Source of the DNA: Streptomyces sp. IMTB 2501 | Lineage (GTDB): Bacteria > Actinomycetota > Actinomycetes > Streptomycetales > Streptomycetaceae | Length of the DNA: 64,000 nt | Assembly: GCF_001953885.1 (NCBI RefSeq) | Contig: NZ_MQUS01000028.1 | Span: forward strand, 14,535-78,534 | Direction: 5' to 3' | The notes under the pieces: generated by a model | The model's database searches: none | The model's input: the letters and a program-made list of their open reading frames with translations, nothing else | What the model was told of the DNA's origin: nothing | Shown here: piece by piece, positions 1 to 10,556 of the stretch | How the letters are laid out: every line of letters starts with the position of its first letter | How positions within the stretch are numbered: position 1 is the stretch's first letter | Position numbers and translations under genes: made by a program

Positions 1-398
1 GGTCCGACGGCGAACTCACCCTCTACACCAACGTGGGCGCCGGAAGCTTCGGGCAGGAGCACAGGCTCAAGGCCGCCAACTCCACATGGACCCGCGCCAC
101 GTTGCTGACCGCCGGCGAGTTCTCCGGCAACCAGAAGTGGGACCTGATGGTGCGGTGGTCGGACGGCGAGCTCGACAACTACGTCGGCACCAGCGCCTCC
201 GCCCTCGGCGCCGAGGCGCGCATCCAGAACCCCAACGGGCTGGGGACCCACAACGCGGTGATGACCACCGGCAACTTCACGGCCGATCACCGTACCGACG
301 ACCTGGTCGTCCGCTGGTCCGACGGCGAGACGACGATGTACGCCGACACCGGCAAGAACACCCTGGGCACCGAACAGAACCTGGTTCCCCACGCCTGA
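1..398 (+). CDS. C-terminal part of a WSDGE-repeat (FG-GAP/VCBS-like) protein, 5' truncated by window edge
   Basis: Only the C-terminal ~131 residues are present; the frame is already open at base 3. The visible part has three copies of a repeat built around (V)RWSDGE followed by a Tyr/Thr-rich strand: WSDGELTLYTN, RWSDGELDNYVG and RWSDGETTMYAD, each trailed by a GN/GEF(S)G..(K/R).DDL(V/M)VRW strand. This resembles the beta-propeller FG-GAP/VCBS-type repeats at the C terminus of secreted Streptomyces hydrolases. The catalytic or N-terminal part lies outside the window, so the enzyme type cannot be named. The gene ends in HA-stop and is followed by a large hairpin. Confidence 0.75.
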   Translation, partial: SDGELTLYTNVGAGSFGQEHRLKAANSTWTRATLLTAGEFSGNQKWDLMVRWSDGELDNYVGTSASALGAEARIQNPNGLGTHNAVMTTGNFTADHRTDDLVVRWSDGETTMYADTGKNTLGTEQNLVPHA

Positions 399-421
399 GG
401 CCATCCGGAAGCACGCGTACG

Positions 422-476
422 GCGCCCCGTCGCCGGACGGCCCTGCGAGGGCGGTCCGGATTCTTCGGCGGGGCGC
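422..476 (+). terminator. Nested hairpin after the WSDGE-repeat gene
   Basis: Outer arms GCGCCCCG (422-429) and CGGGGCGC (469-476) enclose an inner stem CCGGAC..GTCCGG (433-444 with 448-459, one mismatch). No clear U tract follows, which is common in Streptomyces terminators. Confidence 0.5.
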
Positions 477-559
477 TTCGCCGCGAAGAACCCGAGCCCG
501 ACTACGCGCCGGACACCCTGCCCGGCGGCCGCAGTGGCTGGACTGAGCCCGCTCGTACG

Positions 560-596
560 ACGGCGCCCCCTGCCTGTGCGAAGCAGGGGGCGCCGT
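560..596 (-). terminator. Terminator hairpin of the Fe-S oxidoreductase gene
   Basis: Perfect 14-bp stem, ACGGCGCCCCCTGC (560-573) with GCAGGGGGCGCCGT (583-596) and a 9-nt loop. It begins 18 bases past the stop codon of the minus-strand gene ending at 614. Confidence 0.75.
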
Positions 597-613
597 ACGT
601 CAGGGAGCCGTTG

Positions 614-2896
614 TCACTTCACCGGCTCGGGCTCCGGCTCGTTCTCGGCCTCGGTCTCGCCCGCCGGGTCGAGCGGGGTCTTCACCGAGTCGAGGAGCAG
701 CTGGGCGACGTCCACGACCTGGATGGACTCCTTGGCCTTGCCGTCGTTCTTCTTGCCGTTCACGGAGTCCGTGAGCATGACCAGGCAGAACGGGCAGGCG
801 GTGGAGACGATGTCCGGGTTGAGGGAGAGGGCCTCGTCGACGCGCTCGTTGTTGATGCGCTTGCCGATCCGTTCCTCCATCCACATCCGGGCGCCGCCGG
901 CGCCGCAGCAGAAGCCGCGCTCCTTGTGGCGGTGCATCTCCTCGTTCCTGAGGCCCGGGACCTTGCCGATGATCTCGCGCGGGGGCGTGTAGATCTTGTT
1001 GTGGCGGCCCAGGTAGCAGGGGTCGTGGTAGGTGATGATGCCCTCGACCGGGGTGACGGGGACGAGCTTGCCCTCGTCGACCAGGTGCTGCAGCAGCTGG
1101 GTGTGGTGGATGACCTCGTAGTCGCCGCCGAGCTGCGGGTACTCGTTGCCGATCGTGTTGAGGCAGTGCGGGCAGGTGGCGACGATCTTCTTCGCGGACT
1201 TCGGCTTCTTGGTCGACTCGTCCACCTCGCCGTCCTCGTTGAGGGACTCGCCGAACGCCATGTTCAGTGCGGCGACGTTCTCCATGCCGAGCTCCTGGAA
1301 CAGGGGCTCGTTGCCGAGGCGGCGGGCGGAGTCACCGGTGCACTTCTCGTCGCCGCCCATGATCGCGAACTTCACGCCCGCGATGTGCAGCAGTTCGGCG
1401 AAGGCCTTGGTGGTCTTCTTGGCGCGGTCCTCCAGGGCGCCGGCGCAGCCGACCCAGTACAGGTACTCGACTTCGGAGAGGTCCTCGATGTCCTTGCCGA
1501 CGACCGGGATCTCGAAGTCGACCTCCTTGGTCCACTCCAGGCGCTGCTTCTTCGCCAGGCCCCAGGGGTTGCCCTTCTTCTCCAGGTTCTTGAGCATCGT
1601 GCCCGCCTCGGACGGGAACGCCGACTCGATCATGACCTGGTAGCGGCGCATGTCGACGATGTGGTCGATGTGCTCGATGTCGACGGGGCACTGCTCGACG
1701 CAGGCGCCGCAGGTGGTGCAGGACCACAGGACGTCCGGGTCGATGACGCCGTTCTCCTCGGCGGTGCCGATCAGCGGGCGCTCGGCCTCGGCGAGAGCCG
1801 ACGCGGGAACGTCCTTGAGAGCCTCGGCAGAGGCCTTCTCCTCGCCCTCCACGGTCTTGCCGCCGCCGGCCAGCAGGTACGGCGCCTTGGCGTGGGCGTT
1901 GTCCCGCAGGGACATGATCAGGAGCTTCGGGGAGAGCGGCTTGCCGGTGTTCCAGGCGGGGCACTGCGACTGGCAGCGGCCGCACTCGGTGCAGGTGGAG
2001 AAGTCCAGCAGGCCCTTCCAGGAGAACTGCTCGACCTGGGAGACACCGAAGACGTCGTCCTCGCCGGGGTCGGTGAAGTCGATCGGCTTGCCGCCGGAGG
2101 TCATCGGCAGCAGCGCGCCGAGGGAGGTCTCACCGGTGGCGTTGCGCTTGAACCAGATGTTCGGGAACGCGAGGAAGCGGTGCCAGGCCACACCCATGTC
2201 GGTCTTCAGGGCGACCGTGATCATCCAGATGAAGGAGGTCGCGATCTTCAGCCCGGCGAAGAAGTAGGTGAGGTTCTGGAGCGTGGAGACGCTCATGCCC
2301 TTCAGCCACGCGACGACCGGGTACGAGATGAAGAACGAGGCCTCGTAGCCGTTCACGTGGTGCTGGGCGCCCTCCAGGGCGTGCAGCATGAAGATGCAGA
2401 TGCCGACGATGAGGATGACGGCCTCGACGAAGTACGCCTGGCCGAAGTTGGAGCCGGCGAAGCGGGACTTGCGGCCCGGCTTGTTCGGCTTGCTCAGCTG
2501 CCGGATGACGATGAGGGTCAGGATGCCGAGCGTCGTCATGGTGCCGAGGAACTCGACGAAGACGTTGTACGGTGCCCAGTCACCGATGATCGGCAGGATC
2601 CAGTCCGCCTGGAACAGCTGCCCGATCGCGTTGACGATCGTCAGCAGCAGCGAGAAGAAGCCCACCGCCACGAACCAGTGCGCCACACCGACGATGCCCC
2701 AGCGGTTCATCCGGGTGTGGCCGAGGAACTCCCTGACCACGGTGACGGTGCGCTGTGCGGGGTCGTTGGTCCGCGTCCCGGCCGGTACCGGCTGGCCGAG
2801 CCGCATGAAGTTGAAGATCTGCAGGAGGGCGCGGCCGAACAGTGCCACGCCGACCACGATCAGGACCAGCGACACGATGATCGCGGCGAGTTGCAT
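614..2896 (-). CDS. Membrane-anchored Fe-S oxidoreductase (HdrD/GlpC-like, CCG domains)
   Basis: A 760-residue protein. The N-terminal ~265 residues contain several hydrophobic segments (starting MQLAAIIVSLVLIVVG) resembling a NarI-like cytochrome b or membrane anchor. Two ferredoxin-type 4Fe-4S motifs follow, CTECGRCQSQCP (about residue 300) and CTTCGACVEQCP (about 390). The C-terminal half carries cysteine-rich CCG-type motifs (CPHCLNTIG, DPCYLGRHN, GFCCGAGGARMW, CPFCLVML) as in heterodisulfide reductase subunit D, GlpC and LutA. It probably moves electrons between a quinone or donor and an unknown substrate at the membrane. The start follows AGGAG six bases upstream. The tail is acidic (E/P-rich). 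The gene is monocistronic and divergent from the next gene. The physiological substrate is not evident from sequence. Confidence 0.85.
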   Translation of the reverse strand: MQLAAIIVSLVLIVVGVALFGRALLQIFNFMRLGQPVPAGTRTNDPAQRTVTVVREFLGHTRMNRWGIVGVAHWFVAVGFFSLLLTIVNAIGQLFQADWILPIIGDWAPYNVFVEFLGTMTTLGILTLIVIRQLSKPNKPGRKSRFAGSNFGQAYFVEAVILIVGICIFMLHALEGAQHHVNGYEASFFISYPVVAWLKGMSVSTLQNLTYFFAGLKIATSFIWMITVALKTDMGVAWHRFLAFPNIWFKRNATGETSLGALLPMTSGGKPIDFTDPGEDDVFGVSQVEQFSWKGLLDFSTCTECGRCQSQCPAWNTGKPLSPKLLIMSLRDNAHAKAPYLLAGGGKTVEGEEKASAEALKDVPASALAEAERPLIGTAEENGVIDPDVLWSCTTCGACVEQCPVDIEHIDHIVDMRRYQVMIESAFPSEAGTMLKNLEKKGNPWGLAKKQRLEWTKEVDFEIPVVGKDIEDLSEVEYLYWVGCAGALEDRAKKTTKAFAELLHIAGVKFAIMGGDEKCTGDSARRLGNEPLFQELGMENVAALNMAFGESLNEDGEVDESTKKPKSAKKIVATCPHCLNTIGNEYPQLGGDYEVIHHTQLLQHLVDEGKLVPVTPVEGIITYHDPCYLGRHNKIYTPPREIIGKVPGLRNEEMHRHKERGFCCGAGGARMWMEERIGKRINNERVDEALSLNPDIVSTACPFCLVMLTDSVNGKKNDGKAKESIQVVDVAQLLLDSVKTPLDPAGETEAENEPEPEPVK

Positions 2897-2934
2897 TGGG
2901 GCTCCTGGGGCGGCCTCGAATTAACCGAGCGACA

Positions 2935-2948
2935 TTACTAAGCGGTAA
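2935..2948. promoter_or_regulatory. Possible operator TTAC-N6-GTAA
   Basis: TTAC TAAGCG GTAA lies in the divergent intergenic region, about 40 bases upstream of the Fe-S oxidoreductase start. The arms are only 4 bp, so this is a weak call. TetR-type regulators of lipid and redox genes often use TTAC/GTAA half sites. Confidence 0.2.
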
Positions 2949-3083
2949 CTTATTCAGTCCGTCTGAGACTACCCCCATCTTCCGCCGGGATGCAGCCGAG
3001 CGCGGGGTGATGCGCATCATCCCACGGGTCATCGGATCGTGTTATTCGTACCGAATTGCTACATTCGCCCCTACCTTAGGGCT

Positions 3084-4103
3084 GTGCTCTACGGGATCGC
3101 CGCCGCCACCGCAGCCCTCCTTCTCGCCGCCCTCCTCGCGGCGCTGCTCAGGGTGCCCGCGCTGCGGGCGGGCATCGTCGACCGGCGTCTGCACCGGCGG
3201 CTGCCGCTGCTCGGCGGGCTCGCCGTGGTGCTCGTCACCTGTCTCGTCGCCGGGGTCGGGCAGTGGACCGGGGTCGCCCCGCTCGGGGAGGGCGTCTGTG
3301 AACTGGTCGTCGCGGCCGCTTCGGTCGCCGCGCTGGGCCTGGTCGCCGACGTCTGGCGGCTCCGCCCGCGCGTGCTCGTCGCCGGTACGGCCGTGGCGGC
3401 GCTCTGCGTGGTGCCGTACGGCGAGACGGGGGTGCTGGGCGGGATGCTGGCCGTGGGGTGGATCGTCGCGGCCTCGCTGGCCTTCAAGGGGCTCGACCAC
3501 GCGGACGGGCTGGCCGGCACCGTCGGGGTCGTCACCGCCTTCGGGGCGGGGGCCTGCGCCGCCGCCGAGATCATGGACGGGCTCGCCGTCCTGCTGAGCG
3601 TGTTCGCCGCCGCCCTCACCGGCTTCCTGATGCACAACTGGCATCCCGCGCGGATCGGGCTCGGCAACTGCGGCTCGCTGTTCACCGGGTTCCTGCTGTC
3701 GTCCTCCCTGGTCTTCACGCGTGCGGGGTACGACCTCGCATCGAGTGCGGCGGTGATGTTCTGCCTCGGTGCGGTGGCCCTCGCCGACGCCCTCCTCGTG
3801 GTCCTGGCCCGGGGGCTGGCCCGGCGTCCGCTGCTGCGGCGCGGCCCCGACCATCTCGCGCACCGGCTGCGGCGGCTCGGGCTCACCCCGCCGGGCTCGG
3901 TCGTTCTGCTGGGTGCGGGCTCCTTCTCGGCGGTGCTCGTGGGGGTGCTCGTGCACACCGGATGGACGGGCGAGGGGGCCGTGCTCTGGGTGGCCGGAGG
4001 GGCGCTGCTGGTGGTGGTCGTACTCCTTGGGATTCCTGTCCAGTCGTCCCAGCAGACGGTATCGACGCAGGTCAGCAGCCAGTTGCGTGTAAGGAACGGA
4101 TAA
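3084..4103 (+). CDS. MraY/WecA-like membrane glycosyltransferase homologue (GT family 4) with altered motif
   Basis: Polytopic membrane protein of 339 residues with about ten hydrophobic segments. It matches the phospho-N-acetylmuramoyl-pentapeptide/undecaprenyl-P GlcNAc-1-P transferase family: an Asp-rich loop FKGLDHADGLAG (D138, D141), the HPARIGLGNCGSLFTGF loop (equivalent of the GDSGS motif) and PDHLAHRL near the C terminus. The family's catalytic Asp in GDxGS is Asn195 here, so transferase activity is uncertain. The upstream in-frame GTG at 3039 is followed directly by a rare TTA codon. The GTG at 3084 is preferred because TACCTT sits six bases before it, as in leaderless Streptomyces transcripts. 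The gene ends two bases before the first HspR operator of dnaK. Confidence 0.8.
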   Translation: MLYGIAAATAALLLAALLAALLRVPALRAGIVDRRLHRRLPLLGGLAVVLVTCLVAGVGQWTGVAPLGEGVCELVVAAASVAALGLVADVWRLRPRVLVAGTAVAALCVVPYGETGVLGGMLAVGWIVAASLAFKGLDHADGLAGTVGVVTAFGAGACAAAEIMDGLAVLLSVFAAALTGFLMHNWHPARIGLGNCGSLFTGFLLSSSLVFTRAGYDLASSAAVMFCLGAVALADALLVVLARGLARRPLLRRGPDHLAHRLRRLGLTPPGSVVLLGAGSFSAVLVGVLVHTGWTGEGAVLWVAGGALLVVVVLLGIPVQSSQQTVSTQVSSQLRVRNG

Positions 4104-4105
4104 GA

Positions 4106-4126
4106 CTTGAGCCCGCCCGACTCAGG
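4106..4126. promoter_or_regulatory. HspR operator (HAIR) 1 of the dnaK operon
   Basis: CTTGAGC-N7-ACTCAGG, matching the HAIR consensus CTTGAGT-N7-ACTCAAG at 12 of 14 arm positions. It lies 92 bases upstream of dnaK, overlapping the region before the -35 box. Confidence 0.85.
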
Positions 4127-4130
4127 TCTG

Positions 4131-6710
<2,580 letters not shown>

Positions 6711-6743
6711 CGACGACACTGAGGGGAAGGAGGGACGTCGAGG

Positions 6744-7913
6744 ATGAGCACCAAGGACTTCATCGAGAAGGACTACTACAAGGTCCTCGGCGTCCCCAAG
6801 GACGCCACCGAGGCCGAGATCAAGAAGGCGTACCGGAAGCTCGCCCGCGAGTTCCACCCGGACGCCAACAAGGGCAACGCCAAGGCCGAGGAGCGCTTCA
6901 AGGAGATCTCCGAGGCGAACGACATACTCGGCGACCCCAAGAAGCGCAAGGAGTACGACGACGCGCGCGCCCTGTTCGGCAACGGCGGCTTCCGCCCCGG
7001 GCCGGGCGCCGGCGGCTCCTTCAACTTCGACCTGGGCGACCTCTTCGGAGGCACCGGAAACACCCAGGGCGGAGGCTTCGGCGGCGGAATCGGCGATGTC
7101 TTCGGGGGACTGTTCAACCGTGGCGGCGCCACCGGCACGCGGACCCAGCCGAGGCGCGGCCAGGACATCGAGTCCGAGGTCACGCTGAGCTTCACGGAGG
7201 CCATCGAGGGCGCCACGGTGCCGCTCAGGATGTCCTCCCAGGCGCCCTGCAAGGCCTGCTCGGGCACCGGCGACAAGAACGGCACGCCGCGCGTGTGCCC
7301 GACCTGCGTCGGCACCGGCCAGGTGGCGCGGGGCTCGGGCGGCGGCTTCTCGCTCACCGACCCCTGCCCCGACTGCAAGGGGCGCGGCCTGATCGCCGAG
7401 CACGCCTGCCCGGAGTGCAAGGGCAGCGGCCGTGCGAAGTCCTCGCGCACGATGCAGGTCCGCATCCCGGCGGGCGTCACCGACGGGCAGCGGATCCGGC
7501 TGCGCGGCAAGGGCGCGCCCGGCGAGCGGGGCGGCCCGGCGGGCGACCTGTATGTGGTCGTGCACGTCGGCGAGCACCCGGTGTTCGGGCGCAAGGGCGA
7601 CAACCTCACGGTGACCGTCCCGGTGACCTTCGCCGAGGCGGCCCTCGGCGGCGAGGTGCGGGTGCCGACCCTCGGCGGCCCGTCCGTCACCCTGAAGCTG
7701 CCCCCGGGCACTCCCAACGGCCGTACGATGCGCGCCCGGGGCAAGGGCGCGGTCCGCAAGGACGGCACCCGCGGCGATCTGCTGGTCACCGTAGAGGTGC
7801 GTGTTCCCAAGGACCTGTCGGGGAAGGCTCGTGACGCACTTGAGGCGTATCGCGAGGCGACCGCGGGCGAGGATCCGCGGGCGGACCTGTTCGAGGCCGC
7901 GAAGGGAGACTGA
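6744..7913 (+). CDS. dnaJ: Chaperone DnaJ (Hsp40)
   Basis: 389 residues. The J domain has HPD at 38-40, followed by a Gly/Phe-rich linker with several GG-F segments. Four zinc-binding CxxCxGxG motifs are present (CKACSGTG, CPTCVGTG, CPDCKGRG, CPECKGSG), then the C-terminal substrate-binding domains with VRIPAGVTDGQRIRLRGKG. It delivers substrates to DnaK and stimulates its ATPase. It starts 33 bases after grpE with GGGAAGGAGGGACG upstream and is four bases from hspR, so it is in the same transcript. Confidence 0.97.
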   Translation: MSTKDFIEKDYYKVLGVPKDATEAEIKKAYRKLAREFHPDANKGNAKAEERFKEISEANDILGDPKKRKEYDDARALFGNGGFRPGPGAGGSFNFDLGDLFGGTGNTQGGGFGGGIGDVFGGLFNRGGATGTRTQPRRGQDIESEVTLSFTEAIEGATVPLRMSSQAPCKACSGTGDKNGTPRVCPTCVGTGQVARGSGGGFSLTDPCPDCKGRGLIAEHACPECKGSGRAKSSRTMQVRIPAGVTDGQRIRLRGKGAPGERGGPAGDLYVVVHVGEHPVFGRKGDNLTVTVPVTFAEAALGGEVRVPTLGGPSVTLKLPPGTPNGRTMRARGKGAVRKDGTRGDLLVTVEVRVPKDLSGKARDALEAYREATAGEDPRADLFEAAKGD

Positions 7914-7916
7914 GAG

Positions 7917-8363
7917 ATGGACGGCCGTCGACGTAATCCGTATGAACTGACCGAGGAGACCCCGGTCTACGTCATCTCGGTGGCGGCCCAGCTCTCCGGC
8001 CTGCACCCGCAGACGTTGCGCCAGTACGACCGCCTGGGCCTGGTCTCCCCGGACCGCACCGCGGGCCGGGGCCGCCGCTACTCGGCCCGCGACATCGAAC
8101 TGCTGCGCACCGTCCAGCAGTTGTCGCAGGACGAGGGCATCAACCTGGCCGGTATCAAGCGCATCATCGAACTGGAGAACCAGGTCGCCGCCCTGCAGTC
8201 CCGCGTCGCGGAGCTGGAGGCGGCCCTGGACGGCGCGGCGGCCGCGATGCAGCAGCGTGAGGCCGCCGTCCACGCCTCCTACCGCCGCGACCTGGTCCCG
8301 TACCAGGAGGTCCAGCAGACCAGCGCACTGGTGGTGTGGCGACCGAAGCGACAGCAGGACTGA
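7917..8363 (+). CDS. hspR: Heat-shock repressor HspR (MerR family)
   Basis: 148 residues. An N-terminal MerR-type winged helix-turn-helix (VISVAAQLSGLHPQTLRQYDRLGLVSPDRT, then GRGRRYSARDI) is followed by a coiled-coil helix (IIELENQVAALQSRVAELEAAL). HspR represses its own operon and clpB by binding HAIR inverted repeats, which are visible in this window before dnaK (two) and clpB (one). It is the last gene of the operon, four bases after dnaJ, and is followed by a strong terminator. The position makes it an autoregulatory feedback gene. Confidence 0.97.
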   Translation: MDGRRRNPYELTEETPVYVISVAAQLSGLHPQTLRQYDRLGLVSPDRTAGRGRRYSARDIELLRTVQQLSQDEGINLAGIKRIIELENQVAALQSRVAELEAALDGAAAAMQQREAAVHASYRRDLVPYQEVQQTSALVVWRPKRQQD

Positions 8364-8548
8364 ACACCGGCAGAACGAACACGGCGAGGGCCGGGAGGAA
8401 CGATCCTCCCGGCCCTTTCCTGTGCCCGTGGAACCGCCGGTCGGTCCAGCTGCTCCGTCGAGCCGTCCGGATGGACCAGGAGGCGGATGGTGCCGCCGTG
8501 GGGCGGCGCGGTGACCGGGGCGAAGGGGATCGGTGTCGGTTCGGTCAT
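8279..8548 (-). CDS. Questionable small ORF antisense to the hspR 3' end
   Basis: An 89-codon frame starting MTEPTPIPFAPVTAPPHGG with plausible composition for the first ~45 residues (TIRLLVHPDGSTEQL). Its ATG overlaps the TGA of the winged-helix-like frame at 8545-8760 (ATGA), which favours translation. Against it, the frame runs through the hspR terminator hairpin and 85 bases into hspR on the opposite strand, where the composition becomes Arg/Cys-rich and unconvincing. The true product, if any, is probably shorter or decayed. No function is recognised. Confidence 0.25.
   Translation of the reverse strand: MTEPTPIPFAPVTAPPHGGTIRLLVHPDGSTEQLDRPAVPRAQERAGRIVPPGPRRVRSAGVQSCCRFGRHTTSALVCWTSWYGTRSRR
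8388..8418 (+). terminator. Terminator of the dnaK-grpE-dnaJ-hspR operon
   Basis: Perfect 11-bp stem GGGCCGGGAGG / CCTCCCGGCCC with a 6-nt loop (AACGAT) and a short T run, beginning 25 bases after the hspR stop. Confidence 0.9.
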
Positions 8549-8957
8549 CGGATCCTCGGTGCGGTGGGGCCGGCGGGGTCCCCGTGCCCGGCCCGTGCGT
8601 AGGTGCCGCGCGAAAGCCGTTGCAGGCGGCCCGCCTTGACCAGGGCGGACAGCACGTTGCTGATCGTCTTGGCCGGGTCGCCGCAGACACCCGGCGGCAG
8701 CGTGCGCCGCACGTCGGCGGCGGAGAACGGGCCGGGGAACGCCTCCACCGCCCGCTCCACGGCGGCGCGGATGCTGGGCGCCGCGGGCGGACGGCGGTGC
8801 GGCTCCGGGGCGGCCGTCCCCGTGCCGTGGCCGGGTGGGTTCGTCCGAGGGCGCCGGGCGGGGCAGGTGGACGCGCAGCCTGTGCACGGCCGTGCGGATG
8901 GTCGTCAGCAGGGCGTCGTCGCCGTCGCCGTGGCGGCCAGGTGACGGAGGCGGCCAT
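8545..8957 (-). pseudogene. Degenerate or frameshifted winged-helix-like gene
   Basis: The intact part is a 71-codon frame (GTG at 8760 to TGA at 8545) reading FSAADVRRTLPPGVCGD then NVLSALVKAGRLQRLSRGTYA, which looks like a winged-helix DNA-binding fold. Directly upstream, protein-like sequence continues in another frame (DALLTTIRTAVHRLRVHL, about 8830-8920), and a plausible ATG at 8957 (MAASVTW) is in a third frame. The simplest reading is a gene of ~130 residues interrupted by two frameshifts. A short intact gene starting at 8760 is the alternative. Function unknown. Confidence 0.35.
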
Positions 8958-9380
8958 GCTGCTGCCCTGGCCGTTCCAGCCGCACTCGGGGTCCGCGGCG
9001 GCGGCTGTCTCCCGCTGCCCCTGATCGGGTCCCTGGACGCGGCCGCCAACCTATGCCGCCGGCGTGCCCTGCCCGTCCGTGTCCACGGCGGTGGCGTCTG
9101 CGACACCCGGTTCCTGGACGACCTGAGCGAGCCGGCGGGCGAGTCCGAGCGGCGCGAGTACCGGACCAGTCGCGTCCGTCCCCGCGCAAGTATGACCCGA
9201 GGGCGCTGTGACCGAGAACGTTCGGTCGGGTGTACGAGGCCGGTGTGGGTCGGTGAAGGGTCCGTAAAGGGCGTTTGGCTGTGGATTCACGTGATTTTCC
9301 TGGGCCTTCACGCGCTGCGCGGAGCGTGATGTTGCCATCTCGTTAAGTAGTTCACCTTGACGCCGGGTGTGGCATCCGCG
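8958..9380. other. Unassigned stretch between the broken regulator and the sugar-binding protein
   Basis: About 420 bases with no frame I would defend on either strand. The plus-strand frame through 9000-9200 has mixed composition without recognisable motifs. It becomes less GC-rich after 9290 (TTCACGTGATTTTCC, GTTAAGTAG), which suits a promoter region. Confidence 0.5.
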
Positions 9381-9410
9381 TTGTCTTTTCAGACACCTGG
9401 GTCGTATAGC
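9381..9410 (+). promoter_or_regulatory. Possible promoter of the sugar-binding lipoprotein gene
   Basis: TTGTCT (9381-9386), an 18-bp spacer and TATAGC (9405-9410), about 40 bases upstream of the ATG at 9450. A second -35-like TTGACG lies at 9356. Confidence 0.35.
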
Positions 9411-9449
9411 AGCCCCCGAGTCCGGAACGCACCTGAAGTGAGCCCTCGA

Positions 9450-10556
9450 ATGCGTCGTATCGCCCTGTCCGTGGCCGCGTCCACGATGACCCTCTCGCTC
9501 GCCGGCTGTGGCGTGCTGAACGCGACGGGGAACGGCGCGGACGCGAGCCCGAGCAAGGGCAACGACCTCACCGTGGGCCTGCTGCTGCCGGAGAAGGCCA
9601 ACACCCGTTACGACAAGTTCGACTACCCCATCATCAAGAGCAAGGTCGCCGAACTCACCGGCAAGAAGGGCGGCGTCGAGTACGCGAACGCGAACGCGGA
9701 CGCCTCCCAGCAGGCCACCCAGCTGCAGAAGATGATCGACGACAAGGTCGACGTCATCCTGCTCGACGCCGTCGACTCGCACGCCATCGCCCCCGAGGTG
9801 AAGAAGGCCAAGGACGCGGGCATTCCGGTCATCGCCTACGACCGTCTCGCCGAGGGCCCGATCGACGCCTACGTCTCCTTCGACAACGAGCTGGTCGGCG
9901 AGGTGCAGGGCCGCACCCTGCTGCAGGGCCTCGGCTCAAGCGCCGACAGCTCCAGCAAGGTCGTCATGGTGAACGGCTCGCCCACCGACCCGAACGCCAA
10001 GCAGTTCAAGGAGGGCGCGCTCTCGGAGCTGAACGGCAAGGTGACGATCGCGGCGACGTACGACACCACGGACTGGAAGCCGGAGCTCGCCGAGACCGAG
10101 ATGGCCAAGGCCATCGACGCGATCGGCAAGAACAACATCGCCGGCGTCTACGCCGCCAACGACGGTATGGCCGGCGGCGTCATCAAGGCCCTGAAGGCCG
10201 TCGGCGTCACGAACCTGCCCCCGGTCACCGGCCAGGACGCGGAACTCGACGCGGTCCAGCGGATCGTGGCCGGTGAGCAGTACATGAGCGTCTACAAGGC
10301 CTACCCGGACGAGGCCGAGGCCGCCGCGCAGATGGCGGTCGCAAAGGTCCAGGGCAAGGACATCCAGTTCGACGCGCTCACCCAGGACAAGGTCGACAGC
10401 CCCAGCCAGAAGGGCATCCCGGCCAAGCTGATCCAGCCGGTCGCCCTGACCAAGAGCAACATCAGGTCCACGGTCGTCGCGGACGGCATCTACACCGTGG
10501 GCGACATCTGCACCGCCAAGTACAGGACGGCCTGCGCGGCGATCGGCCTGAAGTAG
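9450..10556 (+). CDS. Sugar ABC transporter substrate-binding lipoprotein (XylF/ChvE-like)
   Basis: 368 residues. A lipoprotein signal peptide (MRRIALSVAASTMTLSLAGC, lipobox LAGC) is followed by a type I periplasmic-binding fold: DLTVGLLLPEKANTRYDKFD, a DVILLDAVDSHAIAP segment, VIAYDRLAEG, IAGVYAANDGMAGG and VTGQDAELDAVQRI. These are typical of D-xylose and related monosaccharide-binding proteins. It would capture a sugar outside the membrane for an ABC importer, but no permease or ATPase is adjacent, so it is an orphan or works with a distant system. The ATG at 9450 is chosen over the in-frame start at 9357 because the signal peptide begins there and GAAGTGAG precedes it. An in-frame GTG lies at 9438. 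Confidence 0.9.
   Translation: MRRIALSVAASTMTLSLAGCGVLNATGNGADASPSKGNDLTVGLLLPEKANTRYDKFDYPIIKSKVAELTGKKGGVEYANANADASQQATQLQKMIDDKVDVILLDAVDSHAIAPEVKKAKDAGIPVIAYDRLAEGPIDAYVSFDNELVGEVQGRTLLQGLGSSADSSSKVVMVNGSPTDPNAKQFKEGALSELNGKVTIAATYDTTDWKPELAETEMAKAIDAIGKNNIAGVYAANDGMAGGVIKALKAVGVTNLPPVTGQDAELDAVQRIVAGEQYMSVYKAYPDEAEAAAQMAVAKVQGKDIQFDALTQDKVDSPSQKGIPAKLIQPVALTKSNIRSTVVADGIYTVGDICTAKYRTACAAIGLK

Noticed and set aside
86-2941. 951-codon plus-strand frame across the Fe-S oxidoreductase
   Set aside because: It is the mirror of the minus-strand gene, which has clear Fe-S motifs; the plus frame is Arg/Gly/Leu-rich without domains.
3039-3083. Upstream GTG start for the MraY-like gene with a TTA (bldA-type) codon
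   Set aside because: The 15 added residues overlap the -10 box of the leaderless promoter and precede the first membrane helix; so I do not claim bldA dependence.
8835-9329. Plus-strand frame reading CDTRFLDDLSEPAGESERREYRTSRV
   Set aside because: Short protein-like stretch only; no start, no motif, and mixed composition around it.
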